DNA of 64,000 nucleotides from Lucinisca nassula (Eukaryota; Mollusca; Bivalvia; Lucinida; Lucinidae): NCBI GenBank assembly GCA_963580285.1, contig OY757010.1, positions 217,106,204 to 217,170,203 of the forward strand, read 5' to 3'. Shown piece by piece: positions 32,651 to 64,000 of this stretch (position 1 is its first letter; each line of letters starts with the position of its first letter). The notes under the pieces were generated by a model. It saw only the letters and a program-made list of their open reading frames with translations, ran no database searches and was not told where the DNA came from. The position numbers and the translations under genes were made by a program.

Positions 32651-33176
32651 CAGTAAAATTCCTATATTAAGACCGCCTTTGGGACTGTTCAAAAGTGGTC
32701 TTTTGAACAATTCAATAGGTGGTCTCTGACCAGAGGACACTCCATGCAGCGGCCCCCGGCCATCGGGGCTTGAAGAAATAGATGGGCTACATGATGCTTC
32801 CACGCAGATCTGAAACCGACCCGCACACGAGTTTTGGTAAACGCTGAGTACTGGTAAACCGCTTAGAGGATCTAAGCATGCCAAGGCAAAGCGGTGCGAG
32901 AGTCGAAACGTCCATGCTTACAAACCCTATTGGTTTCATTGGGTGGCATGGCTTGAGATGTCATTTCATCTCAATATCGGGTAAAAGTCCCACAAAATTG
33001 AAGCAACGTCTCCAAAATGACCTTTACAGTGTTGACGGGGACGTTAAACCCCAAATCAAACAAACAAAACACTGCGTGCAGAAAACACTAAGAAAGAATA
33101 ACTGAAACCTTCTAAATAAGCTTTTTAAAGCAAAATTAGTCTCATTTTTTGGTGGTCTTAATAGCGGAATTTTACT
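32651..33176. mobile_element. CAGTAAAA MITE split by a retroposon
   Basis: Left part 32651-32749 and right part 33069-33176 match the intact copy at 1735. The intervening retroposon (32750-33068) is flanked by ACACTCCATGCAG and ACACTGCGTGCAG, a 13-bp target-site duplication with two differences. Confidence 0.8.
32750..33068 (+). mobile_element. GGGGCTTGAAGAAAT-type retroposon inside a MITE
   Basis: A full copy with the CAAA-rich tail. The 13-bp direct repeats at its edges show insertion by target-primed retroposition. Confidence 0.8.
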
Positions 33177-33178
33177 GT

Positions 33179-33520
33179 ATTTTATCATATGACGTCGCGT
33201 CTGAGAGTGTAATAACGTCATGTAATATTTTCGATAATCCATTAGTGGATTAAATATGCAAATTAGCTAGATACGTCCCGTAACGTTACATGTACGACGT
33301 CGCGTTTACTAATGGCGGAATATTGACATTTTTGTAAACAATCGTGAATAAAATACGTTTTAAATGTCATATGATAAATAGAATTTTGCATTCGTGCTCG
33401 TGTATTATTGAATTTATTACACTCGTTGAGGAAAAGGGATAAAATGCGAGGCAAAGCCTCGCATTTTATCCCTTTTCTTCAACTCGTTTAATAAATTCAA
33501 TAATACATGAACACACATGT
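33179..33520. mobile_element. TTTATCATATGACGTC element plus long hairpin
   Basis: 33179-33400 is the inverse of 35390-35632 (shared TTTATCATATGACGTC, AATCCACTAGTGGATT-like and AAACGCGACGTCG blocks). It runs into a hairpin at 33405-33512 whose arms (GGGATAAAATGCGAGGC and inverse) are nearly perfect. Confidence 0.65.
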
Positions 33521-33874
33521 AAGATCCTCTATCAACAATATGATCACTAACGAGCTCGTTGAGCTAACGATGCTTTGAACAACTGGACCCAGATCTTCAA
33601 GAATGTCTAACAGTGATGATCAGACCAGCATATACACCCAGCCCTGGAGATTAGCCTTGATATAAAGAAGCTACATGCGGTCAGTGAAGACTCAGGTCAC
33701 TATGTGTTGGCTCGACTGCCCGAATGCGCGACTGCGTAGATACCCAGTCTGATCTGTGCCTTTATTTATCGCACAATATGAAACACATTTCTCGCGGGAG
33801 AGGTCGTAAAAAGCCATCACAAACGTTCATATTTTCAGCGAAATGCTTATATGATTTTATTTTTTTTCTTTCAG

Positions 33875-34046
33875 GATTTTCCTGTATGCACATCCCACAA
33901 TTCCTTGTGTGACGTCAAATTCGACGTTTCTTCAATGCCGTTCATGGAGGCTGCAGACCCAATTTGTAAATGCCCCGGTACTGACTCCTGTCCGTCAGCA
34001 AAGGCTGACCCAAGACGAACATACACACAAGAAATCATTTCTTCAG
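33875..34046 (+). CDS. Cysteine-rich gene, first readable exon
   Basis: The acceptor TTTTTTTCTTTCAG ends at 33874 and the donor GTAAAT starts at 34047. 57 codons plus one base, with five cysteines. It needs an upstream exon for a start codon. Confidence 0.7.
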
Positions 34047-37000
34047 GTAAATATCTAATGTTATATTTGCCAAAACTATCCGACTTTAAATAAAATCTGT
34101 AGAGTCTGAATGAACCGAATTTGGGCTTGTCACTTCCGATTTCATTACGTGAACAAGTCCGTGAAATGAACATCCCCTTACACCCCACTTTGTATATAGA
34201 AAACTGGGATTTACGGCGGTAAACATTATTTTTCTTACTTTTACTCCAAGACATAGGTTGTGGGTACCCGTTAGAACCGCCTCAATGAGGCGGTTCTAAC
34301 GAGCACCCACAACCTATGTCTGTAGTATTTATAAGAGAAATATCACGGATTTTCATCCGAAAAGTAACCATTTTGGAGATGTGAAAAAATGTACTATGTC
34401 GCACGGGTGTGTTATCGTAATGTGCCGATGGTCTGATTTCATTACATGTAGTTTTTTTTTTTTTTTTTTCTTTTGTTTTGTTTTCAGTTAAAAAGAACCC
34501 TAATAACTGTCGGTAGTTGTAGGTCGATTATTTATCAATCGACCCAAAGTTACTAAGCATAGAAATTATTCGGTGCTCATTACGCAAACACGCCTATACA
34601 TTGCCACCTTTATCGCCGAAAAAATGAAAATTTTATGATGAAAAACTGTGATATTTTTCTTATTTCTGCTCAAACTATAGATTGTGGATACTCTAACGAG
34701 TACCCACAATCTATATTTTAGAGCAGAAATAAGAAAAATAAGGTACACCCCCGAAAACCCCAGTTTTACTATATAAAAGTGGGGTTCAAGGGGGGTCAAA
34801 ATTATATAGGCGTGTTTTCGTGATGTTAAGTCCATTTAACTATCGCCAATTTGTAGGAAATCCAGTTAACTTATTTAGAGAAAATAGCAACGTTACTTTT
34901 ATAGCAGTGAAATCAGCCTGTTGTGCAATAATGGGCTGGAATCGTGGGTTGGGCTTGGCAAACAGTATAGACCCAGATCAGACGTCGATCAGGATCCACA
35001 GTGTTTGCTTATGGTACTGAAATTTAAGGGTCAGATGCCGCAAAACGGAGCGTCTGATCAGCGACTACACATTTTGTTTAAAACTGGAATTTTAGGGTTA
35101 AACGAAACAGCCTAAGTCTAAGTTCAGGACTATTTTCTCAGGTCAGAGAAAATCGACCCAGCAGTACTCTCATGTCTTTGATTATTATTACTCCTAGAGT
35201 CCTGTCTTGTTTAAAACGAACATCAACAATCTATATTGGAACTAATTAGCTACATATCGAAATCTCCATGACAAAAACAAATTGTCATTTTAATGCACAA
35301 ACATGTGTATTTGGTCAAATAAGGGAGAAAGATCATTTAGATCACCATGAGCATACAGACAATTATAAAACATTTCATAGAGGATCTTACATGAGTGTTC
35401 GCACAAATGCAAGATTCTATTTATCATGTGACATTTAAAACGCATTTTACTCGCGATTGTTTTACAAAAAATGTCAATACTCCGCCATAAGTAAACGCGA
35501 CGTCGTTTAGGACGGTGTACATGTAACATTACGAGACGTATCTAACTTATTTGCACACTAATCCACTAGTGGATTATCGACTTTATTACATGACGTTATA
35601 ACATTCACCGAGTTGACGTCATATGATAAATAAAGCCTCTAAGATGGCTGTGGCTTGATGCTATGACTTTCACTGAACTAATCTGTCTAACAGTGTGTCG
35701 GCCAGCAGCCCTCGTCTTTGTTTCGTCAACGTGTTTGTGTCTGTGATAATGCATTGAGTCGGGAAACTAATATGCGAACCAAATATTTTTGTGTTTAATG
35801 TTGGGAATTGCACCAGTAAAGGGTCATAAAGCCAACCATAGCTCAGGTAGCTAATCCCAGCGCGCGTGCACACAACGTATCAACGTCGCTGCAACGTCAA
35901 GATGTTGCATCGACGTTGATGCGACGTTGGTAAAACGTCATGTGATCGCAGGGACATGCTGCCGACCGTTCTAAGGCTGCTTCAGGTGTTGTCCTTTCAT
36001 TAATTCTTTGTTCTATTTTAACAAAACAGTTCTGCAATTTAAACTTTAATGTGTATTTGTTGTTAAGTGCTTTCTGGCAGCCTGATCACACGTTTTAAGA
36101 AGAAAGGGGGATGTTTTCGTTTGTTAGTCGTTTGTTGTTGTGTTCGTTCCCTGTAAACTTTGTTTTCTTACTCCTGTTGCCAAGGGCGGGAATGTAGTTC
36201 TCCCTGGATTTTTTTGTTAACCTGGAATCTTTCACCTAAATAAGATTGGAGATGTCCACTTCCAATTATAGGGATGTCATGTTTTATTTGTGGTTAGTTT
36301 TACAAAAATATATGTACTTTCAGCGAACAGTGTAGACCCAGATCAGACGCCGCATAGCACGGCGTCTGATCTGAGTCTACACTGTTTGCCAATGTCCCAA
36401 AAATGGTACGCTAAGCAAAATGGGTTAACTTTTTACAGGTAGGGAACAAAGTCGTGCACCCGAAAACAAAAATACATTTCTTAAATGGGCCCCGTCAAGC
36501 GATTTTGGTACTTATCGCCTATGCGAGCCGCGAAGGTTCAGGCGAGCCTGCGCATCCGCGCAGTCTCGCCAGAACCTCCGCTGCTCGCTCATACAAGCAG
36601 TGAATCAAGAGGAACCTTCAGACAAAAAGCCATATCCCTGGCCCCTCTGAATGGCTGGGCATGCGCAGTTAAAACTTGTCATGACGGAATGCTCGAAGAC
36701 CCAAATTCGCTTGGCGGGGCTCATATCTTCTATCTGTCCGGCCAACGTTTACCAGGTTATATGCCCTGTCCTGTGAAGAATAAGATAGGCACATACATCG
36801 GCGGTGTCTTCACTGTATGCCATTGCTATATACCTCTGATGCACATATTACCGGCCCCGATAGCTCAGTTCGTAGAGTGTCCGCTCCGGGGAACGGGAGG
36901 TCACGGGTTCGATCCCGGGCCGCGACATACCAAAGTCGTTAAGAATGGTACTAGCTGCTCCTCGCTTGGCACTCGGATTTACAGGGTAGAGCTAGGACTG

Positions 37001-40000
37001 GTCGACCCAGTGTCAGGATAATGTGATTGGGTGTGGTATCATGTAATGTGTCTGTGACATGATACTTCAGTGAGGCAGCACTATAAAAGTGAGCATTGAG
37101 CTCCCTGTCGCAACCAGACACCGTCGTGATATGACTGAAAAATTGTTGAAAGCGACGTTAAACCCGAAATCACACACACACACACTCTGATGCACATCTT
37201 ACTGGGCTGAAACACAGGTTGATTTGAATTTTCTCCGAGTGTATCTCTCCGCAGGTACATTTTCGATGTTATTGCTAAAATGTCCCCGAATGGTATTTCT
37301 ATATGGCTTTTGGTTAGCATTTAGAAAATCCAGTGTATTTGTGTAAATATCAAACGGAAATACCAACCGCCAGGCAATAAATCTCTGCCACAAACTGAAA
37401 AGAACACTTGTTATTGGGCAAATTCGAATTCGTCAAATATTCGTTTTTCCAAGTAAAACAAATCTACATCGCGATTCAGCCTCCTCAAATGTCCCTATCT
37501 ATTGTGTGACTGATATGAAAAACAAAAAACGAGAAAAAATAAAACGTTCGATCTTCGATTAGATTGGTAATTCTAACTTGTTTTATATGTATCAACAGAA
37601 TAATGACCGAACATGATAGCTGAATAATAGTTCTTTAAGCCTTTTGATTTTGATTTTTACCTGGCCATTATTTTTTGAAAATATTGTACCAATAAAAATC
37701 AAAATTGAGTTCCTTTAAGAGCAATGAAAACATTCATAAGAAAGAAGATGGGTCATACAACGTAGTTTCGGCTAATAAAGCCTCATCAGTGACCCTGTAA
37801 TGATCCGGCAAAGAAAGCCAGAGGAAACATACTGCAATTTTACGAATTTCGAATAGGCAGTCGATTCAAAGACTGATATAAATCAAAATGAGGACCAAAT
37901 AATTAAAAACCTGTCTAGAATGTGAGTCTAAACCAATAATTTATTTCTGATTTCTCAGAATATTCACGCTGATCTCAAAGGACCAAAAGTAAAATACAAA
38001 CTGCACTATGGTTGATGTACGGGGAGACGTTTTACATTCAGGTTTTTACAGATATATCCCGACTCTCTGTCCATCTTTCCTTTATCAACAAAGGATAATT
38101 TAACATGCAGAAAGAAAACAGAAAGGTAGCGCATCCATACCAAAAACTGTCAATTTAATTCTTAATTGGTCCAAAAATTCTTACTTTGCACAGATACATT
38201 AACCTGCACAATCCTTTGCGCAATTCTTACATCACAAAAACACGCCTATATAATGTTGACCCCCTTGAACCCCACTTTTATATAGTAAAACTGGGGTTTA
38301 CAGGGGTAACCTTATTTTTCTTATTTCTGATTTAAAACATAGATTGTGGGTACTCGTTAGAACCGCCTCGATGAGGCGGTTCTAACGAGTACCCACAGTC
38401 TATTTTTTGAGCAGAAATAAGAAAAATATCGCAAATTTTCATCTTAAAATTCTCCTTTTTCCGCGGTAAAATTTACACTGTATTTGTATAGGCGTGTTTT
38501 CGTAATTAATTGTATCAGTACAATTCCAGAATCGTTTCGCATGTCCTGTTACTTCCTCTCTTGCGCAGGGCAATACCGGAACTTAACAGGTTCCTACTTT
38601 GCGTATAACATAAAAACCATCCACAATACCCTGTTGCCAACAATCCACTTAATAGGTGCTCACTAAACAAGATTTTTATTGGAAAAGGTAACTGAATGAA
38701 ATAAAGGTTTGAACGATTCGGACGTGTACGAATTACTCGACTGTTTAAACGCTTTAAAATAAATTCGATGTATTTTCATCTTTTCCAGGGGAAACAATAA
38801 CAACTACGTTAAGTTTAATTTGAACGATTCGGACGTGTACGTATTAACCCTTATCTTGCTGTTCACGACAACCCCTATATTTGCAAACAGTGTAGATCCA
38901 GATCAGATGGCTTCTGAAGAAGCCATCTGATCAGGATCTACATTGTTTGCCATTCAGATTGTGAATTTGTTGCAATAATTTGCATCAAGTAATCTGATTG
39001 GTTGATATTTGGCAGTGGGTGTGGCATATATGAATATTCAGCAGAACAAGGGTTAAGTTTAATTTGAACGATTCGGACGTGTACGTATTAACCGAATGTT
39101 TATTATGCGTTTTCATTTTTTTTTTCAGGAGAAACAATAACAACTACGTTAAGTTTCTGTAATATACTAGCGGTTCCAAAACGTCAGTGCAAGGAGAATG
39201 AAGTTGCCGTGACGTTACGTGGGATGGGGCCAATCATATACGAGATAGTTGGTGAAATAACGTGCCAATGTCCTAAACCTCTTGTGCTACACAAGGCCGT
39301 GCCAGACGGGCCTTTCTCTCTAAGGTCATATTCGTGTGGAAAGGTAAATGAAACATCATTACTACAGCAACAAGTTTGGCTTCAGATCAGATGGTTAAGC
39401 GAGACTCTTTCTAATGCTGCTGCAAATGTGAAGGAAGTCGATACGGAATCGGATCACGCTAGTAGCGTGATCAGAGATTCTACCCAGCAGGCAAATGACG
39501 TAATTATGACGTCAAATCAAAGTTTTAGCAACGTCATGACGTTTATGCAACGTCATATCAACGTCGGTGCAACGCCATGCACCGACGTTTATCTGACATT
39601 ACCCTGGCGACGTGTGCATGCTGGGTATGTTTTAGGATAACTAATAGTAAATAGCAGAACTTTTTGTAGAAATGACCAATTTTAAGGTAACGTATCTAAA
39701 TGTATTTAACATGGTCTGCTAAGCATAGGCATGTCAATGTAATGTACACATTGTCACTTGACCAATAATGAAAAATTGTAAAAAAAAAGTTGTTAATGAA
39801 GAAACTGAATAAAGAAATCGACAGTACAACGGTCTTACATCCTGCTAAAGCTGAATAGAAGTGAAGGCAATGACCAGGAATCGATACAATTAACCCACAC
39901 ATCGCACCAGAGTCACCAAAGGGAATGTAACACAAACATGGAAGAACTAGTCAAATGGAAACATCAATATTGGGACAGTTACTTTCCCACAAAATGGCCA

Positions 40001-40614
40001 AGTGGTTAACCAAAACAAAAAGATATAAGCTATACACACACTCAGTGACAAACCATAACAAAAATAAACCGGGACAGAAGAACCGCCTTGGAACGGTCAG
40101 TGAAAAGTGTTTCATTAGGGGTCGGGCTTAAATCGATTTTACGCGGCCGCAATCAGAAGGACTGGGGAGGCTGGGGTCGAACAACCCTTACCATAAATTC
40201 TAGATAACAAGGTATATCTACTCCGCAACGCCGCTCAGCTAGATGAATTGAAAGATACCGGAAGAGGTAGCGCGATGGCGTCCAATGTGTGAGATTGCGC
40301 TGGTTAATCTCCAATGTTCCGAGTGGGGAAGATGACATATGGTGTCCCCTTTGCTGCCAGTCTTTTTGTGTGTTTGCTGAGTTTTGTTGCATGAGAGTAT
40401 TATTTTCTAATTCATTGTTTTTCAGCCGACCTGCAATGTGAACATGAGCAGCCCACCAGTCTGTGAGAGAATATCTGGTTCTAAATTTGGCTATGGACTA
40501 GAGTCTGAGCTTCCCTGCCAGTGTCCACTTGACTTTCACTGTATGGTGGATTCTAGCCAGCTACCTATCTTCGGAGGAGAAGTCGACTTTTATTGTCAGC
40601 CGGATATTTTCTAG
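33875..40614 (+). CDS. Cysteine-rich, secreted-type protein gene, 3' three exons (U-scoloptoxin(11)-like)
   Basis: Three exons join in frame: 33875-34046, 39129-39343 and 40426-40614 (stop TAG). All have GT-AG borders; the phases are 1 after the first and 0 after the second. The 191 readable codons contain about 19 cysteines in repeated CxC and C-x(5-9)-C patterns (CKCPG, CQCPK, CQCPL). Spacing and the repeated CxCP blocks resemble the secreted family annotated as U-scoloptoxin(11)-like in arthropods and molluscs, many of which are not known to be toxins. That match is from memory of the pattern and needs a search. The exon(s) encoding the signal peptide and start codon were not found upstream. 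An AATAAA at 40927 is a candidate poly(A) signal. The gene converges with the PhyH gene. Confidence 0.7.
34146..34418. mobile_element. Variant ACG...CGT hairpin MITE (second subfamily)
   Basis: Same architecture as the ACGAAAACACGCC family (GGTAAACATTATTTTTC, GTACCCGTTAGAACCGCC hairpin), but the ends read ACGTGAACAAGTCCG and CACGGGTGTGTTATCGT. Its inverse sibling is at 58948. It lies in the first intron of the cysteine-rich gene. Confidence 0.75.
34582..34821. mobile_element. ACGAAAACACGCC hairpin MITE
   Basis: 240 bp with the left end ACGCAAACACGCCTATA and an intact right end. The hairpin core is shortened (ACTCTAACGAGTACCC). Confidence 0.8.
34955..35090. repeat. Degraded TTAA-MITE hairpin core
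   Basis: AACAGTATAGACCCAGATC and a broken inverse half (GCGTCTGATCAGCGAC) are recognisable; the termini are lost. Confidence 0.5.
35390..35632. mobile_element. TTTATCATATGACGTC element, inverted relative to 33179
   Basis: About 240 bp matching 33179-33400 in reverse complement. It ends GACGTCATATGATAAA. Confidence 0.7.
36217..36428. mobile_element. TTAA-flanked hairpin MITE, family 1
   Basis: TTAA at both ends, hairpin GATCAGACGCCGCATAGC at about 36338, right terminus AAAATGGG. It lacks the CCCATATATG left end. Confidence 0.75.
36487..36722. mobile_element. 236-bp GGGCCCCGTCAAGCGA MITE
   Basis: Inverted termini GGGCCCCGTCAAGCGA and TCGCTTGGCGGGGCTC, with an internal palindrome around CGAAGGTTCAGGCGAGCC. 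Exactly the same length as the copies at 56603 and 63250. Confidence 0.85.
36853..37186 (+). mobile_element. tRNA-headed SINE (GGCCCCGATAGCTC type), full copy
   Basis: tRNA-like head with box A TAGCTCAGTTCGTAGAG and box B GGTTCGATCCC, an unrelated body of about 240 bp, and a (CA)n tail. The head could fold partly as tRNA but continues into the body, so it is not a tRNA gene. Confidence 0.85.
37680..37870. repeat. Dispersed repeat, inverse of 25570..25790
   Basis: See the partner at 25.6 kb. Both contain the GGGTCACTGATGAGGC / GCCTCATCAGTGACCC block. Confidence 0.8.
38234..38503. mobile_element. ACGAAAACACGCC hairpin MITE
   Basis: 270-bp full copy in the second intron of the cysteine-rich gene, with a near-perfect central hairpin GTACTCGTTAGAACCGCC. 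Confidence 0.85.
38705..39100. repeat. Local duplication carrying a decoy splice acceptor, with a TTAA MITE inside
   Basis: GAACGATTCGGACGTGTACG occurs three times (about 38712, 38822, 39067). ACAATAACAACTACGTTAAG, the true exon start at 39129 with its CAGG acceptor, occurs also at about 38788. The MITE at 38844-39056 lies between the second and third copies. Confidence 0.8.
38844..39056. mobile_element. TTAA-flanked hairpin MITE, family 2
   Basis: TTAACCCTTATCTTGCTG to CAGCAGAACAAGGGTTAA-type ends, with a central hairpin GATCAGATGGCTTCTGAAG. Siblings are at 40680 and 40978. Confidence 0.85.
39129..39343 (+). CDS. Cysteine-rich gene, second readable exon
   Basis: Acceptor TTTTTTTTTCAG, donor GTAAAT. 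The first two bases complete the split codon; 71 codons follow. Its first bases together with the acceptor also occur as a decoy copy near 38788. Confidence 0.72.
39481..39628. mobile_element. Short element with CCCAGCAGGCA...TGCATGCTGGG ends and AACGTC repeats
   Basis: About 145 bp from TACCCAGCAGGCAAATGACG to GTGTGCATGCTGGGTA, filled with ACGTCA/AACGTCG motifs. It lies just inside the third intron of the cysteine-rich gene. Unclassified; non-coding. Confidence 0.65.
39800..40145. repeat. Dispersed repeat with AACCGCCTTGGAACGGTCAG block
   Basis: Part of a family seen at about 45.48-46.14, 48.35-49.14 and 52.19-52.46 kb in this orientation, and at 55.05-55.33 and 58.0-58.29 kb inverted. The order of blocks is GGAATCGATACAATTAACCC, CAAAATGGCCAAGTGG, AACCGCCTTGGAACGG, AAATCGATTTTACGCGG. 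Non-coding; class unknown. Confidence 0.75.
40426..40614 (+). CDS. Cysteine-rich gene, last exon
   Basis: The acceptor TTGTTTTTCAG ends at 40425. 62 codons and TAG, with several cysteines including a CQCPLDFHC block. Confidence 0.72.
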   Translation, partial: PTCNVNMSSPPVCERISGSKFGYGLESELPCQCPLDFHCMVDSSQLPIFGGEVDFYCQPDIF

Positions 40615-40679
40615 ACTAAATTATTTCCAAGTGTTTTCAATATTAATATTATCAAAATAGTACGCCTTCACTGATGTGC

Positions 40680-40892
40680 TTAACCCTTGTTCTGCTGATC
40701 CCGGATACGTCTTATCTTTCAAACAATGAAGATCCAGATCAGATGGCTTCTGAAGAAGCCATCTGATCAGGATCTACATTGTTTGCCATTCTGATTGTGA
40801 ATTTGTTGCAATAATTTGCATCAAGTATTCTGATTGGTTGATAATCGGTAGTGAGTGTGGCATATATGAATATTCAGCAGGACAAGGGTGAA
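40680..40892. mobile_element. TTAA-flanked hairpin MITE, family 2, in the 3' UTR region
   Basis: From TTAACCCTTGTTCTGCTGA to AGCAGGACAAGGGTGAA (right TTAA mutated). It lies between the stop codon of the cysteine-rich gene (40614) and an AATAAA at 40927. Confidence 0.85.
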
Positions 40893-40926
40893 CAGCTACT
40901 AGTCCTTTTTACAGTCAAGTCTATGC

Positions 40927-40932
40927 AATAAA
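40927..40932 (+). promoter_or_regulatory. Candidate poly(A) signal AATAAA
   Basis: The canonical hexamer lies 313 bases after the TAG of the cysteine-rich gene, beyond an inserted MITE. Position only. Confidence 0.4.
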
Positions 40933-40977
40933 GGACCGCCTACAAACATTTTACATAGTATGTGGTATGTTTTGTTT

Positions 40978-41190
40978 TTAACCCTTGTTCTGCTGAATAT
41001 TTAAATACGTCACACCCACTACTGATTATCAGCCAATCAGATTACTTGACGCAAATTATTGCAACAAATGCATAAACTGGATGGCAAACAATGAAGATCC
41101 TGATCAGATGGCTTCTTCAGAAGCCATCTGATCTGGATCTACATTGTTTCAAAGATAAGGCATATCCGGGCTCAGCAGGACAAGGGTTAA
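40978..41190. mobile_element. TTAA-flanked hairpin MITE, family 2, inverted neighbour
   Basis: 213 bp with both TTAA sites and TTAACCCTTGTTCTGCTGA termini intact. Its interior is inverted relative to the copy 86 bp to the left. Confidence 0.88.
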
Positions 41191-41509
41191 CAAACCATAC
41201 TGCAAAAGATAAATTATTCTTCTCAACCAAAAAAGGAATCATTCTTCTCGAATAGTCAACTTGTTCTAAATTGGTGTTAACCAGCTTTACAAATGGACAT
41301 ATAAATTTGATCTTGTCAGTGAAAAGTCCTGTTTAAAATTACGCATTCTAAATGCAATGCAAGACAGAAGTCAGTTTCTTATTAAACCGGGCCCAGTCGA
41401 TAAAAACTTATTGATACCATTACAAACTTCGATCCTTTGATATTGCAAATACGTTAATAATCGTTCTGAAAAAAATGAGACTGTTCACATTTGTATCAGC
41501 AAAATACCA

Positions 41510-41773
41510 GGGGCCAGTTGTTCAAAGCCTCGTTAGCTTAACAAGCTTTTTAGTGGTCATATTGTTAACTGTTCTAGCAAGTTCAATATCTAAAATTTAG
41601 GTATTTTTGCTGAAAAAAAGTGTGAGCAGCTTTTGCAAATGCAAAACCTTTTGCAAAGATAAAAGCTGCTCACATTTCGTCCGCAAAAATATTAGCATAT
41701 TTGCCATAATAAATGATCAACGTTTAAACGAAACGTTAACTACCATTGTCGTTAGTTTTGAACAACTGGCCCC
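41510..41773. mobile_element. GGGGCCAGTTGTTCAAA hairpin MITE, complete copy
   Basis: 264 bp with 17-bp inverted termini GGGGCCAGTTGTTCAAA/TTTGAACAACTGGCCCC and a central AGCAGCTTTTGC hairpin. It lies in the gap between the two convergent genes. Confidence 0.85.
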
Positions 41774-41994
41774 AGAACGCTAAAACAGTTAACAATTTGA
41801 CCACTAACAAGCCCGTTAAGCTGACATTGTTTTGCATAACTGGACCCTGCTTTAATATACTGAAATACCAATTGCACAGTGTTGTTGTGACTATATTTCC
41901 AAAACATTATTTCCATAATGAAGAACAACATAATGTATGTTTCCGAAATTTTATGGTTGCTCAGAAATTTGCGATTCAGTCCCTGTCGTACACC

Positions 41995-63641
<21,647 letters not shown>

Positions 63642-63732
63642 TATCTATACATGCTATATTTAATGTATTCCTTTTTATCTCGTTATCTCTAGACGTACTT
63701 TCACTATGACTGAGGCTGCATACGGGAGATAT

Positions 63733-63883
63733 AGTAAATACATGGTTAATGTCTTTAATAATAAAATATAATCGGTGAGCCTTAGACAATTTTATAGGGG
63801 CGAGCTTCAGCGAGCCCCTATGAAATTGTCGCGGCGAACCGATTATATTTTATTATTAAAGACACTAATCATGTATTTAGTTT
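63733..63883. repeat. Long hairpin upstream of the PhyH start codon
   Basis: Arms of about 65 bp (GTCTTTAATAATAAAATATA, GACAATTTTATAGGGGC and inverses) around a short loop near 63808. It starts 92 nt upstream of the ATG, so it falls in the promoter or 5' UTR region. Confidence 0.85.
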
Positions 63884-64000
63884 ATACCGCAACTCAAAAC
63901 AATCAAGGGGTTTCACAATAATTAAGCGAATTTAAACAAATAAGGCAGCAGACAGCGCGGCATGTTAAACGACATTCAGTGCCATGGCGCGCACACGTTG

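Noticed and set aside
36853..36927. Functional tRNA gene
   Set aside because: The sequence continues into a conserved SINE body with a (CA)n tail, and identical heads occur at 30638 and 50533; the acceptor stem does not close cleanly.
39209..39640. Single-exon 143-codon gene
   Set aside because: Only the part up to 39343 is coding; a GT donor and a matching downstream exon at 40426 fit better, and the rest runs into an AACGTC-rich element.

Overview
This is a eukaryotic, repeat-crowded animal window. Spliced genes with GT-AG introns, tRNA-headed SINEs, dozens of MITE-like hairpin elements and long (GT)n/(GA)n tracts point to a metazoan. The style of the dispersed repeats suggests a bivalve or related mollusc; that part is inference from general familiarity, not from a search. 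I see no bacterial operon, CRISPR array or rRNA gene.

Two host genes could be read by splicing exons by eye. (1) A complete nine-exon gene on the minus strand (start 63641, stop 41995) encodes a 362-residue Fe(II)/2-oxoglutarate dioxygenase of the phytanoyl-CoA dioxygenase (PhyH) family. Every exon junction keeps frame, and its third intron uses a GC donor. (2) The last three exons of a secreted-type, cysteine-rich gene lie on the plus strand (33875..40614). Its cysteine pattern resembles the U-scoloptoxin(11)-like family, and its 5' exon(s) were not found. The two genes converge tail to tail, with about 1.4 kb between stop codons.

The outstanding mobile element is a tyrosine-recombinase retrotransposon of the Ngaro/PAT kind on the minus strand, about 29802 down to 18964. 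It carries Gag with a CCCH finger, reverse transcriptase/RNase H and a tyrosine recombinase. Its repeats have the split-direct-repeat layout A1-ORFs-B1A2-B2. The two A copies (532 bp) look identical and the two B copies (322 bp) differ at about one base, so the insertion is recent, yet RT carries a frame lesion. An unusual 4.2 kb leader holding other repeats lies between Gag and A1.

Layout: 1-1.4 kb, 41-bp satellite; 1.4-18.9 kb, nested repeats and MITEs with one LINE relic; 19-29.8 kb, the Ngaro-like element; 29.8-33.8 kb, SINEs, microsatellites and palindromes; 33.9-40.6 kb, cysteine-rich gene; 42-63.6 kb, PhyH gene, whose introns are packed with MITEs, SINEs, tandem repeats and a 1.4 kb TGCATG/GT-rich tract; 63.7-63.9 kb, a long hairpin just upstream of the PhyH start codon.
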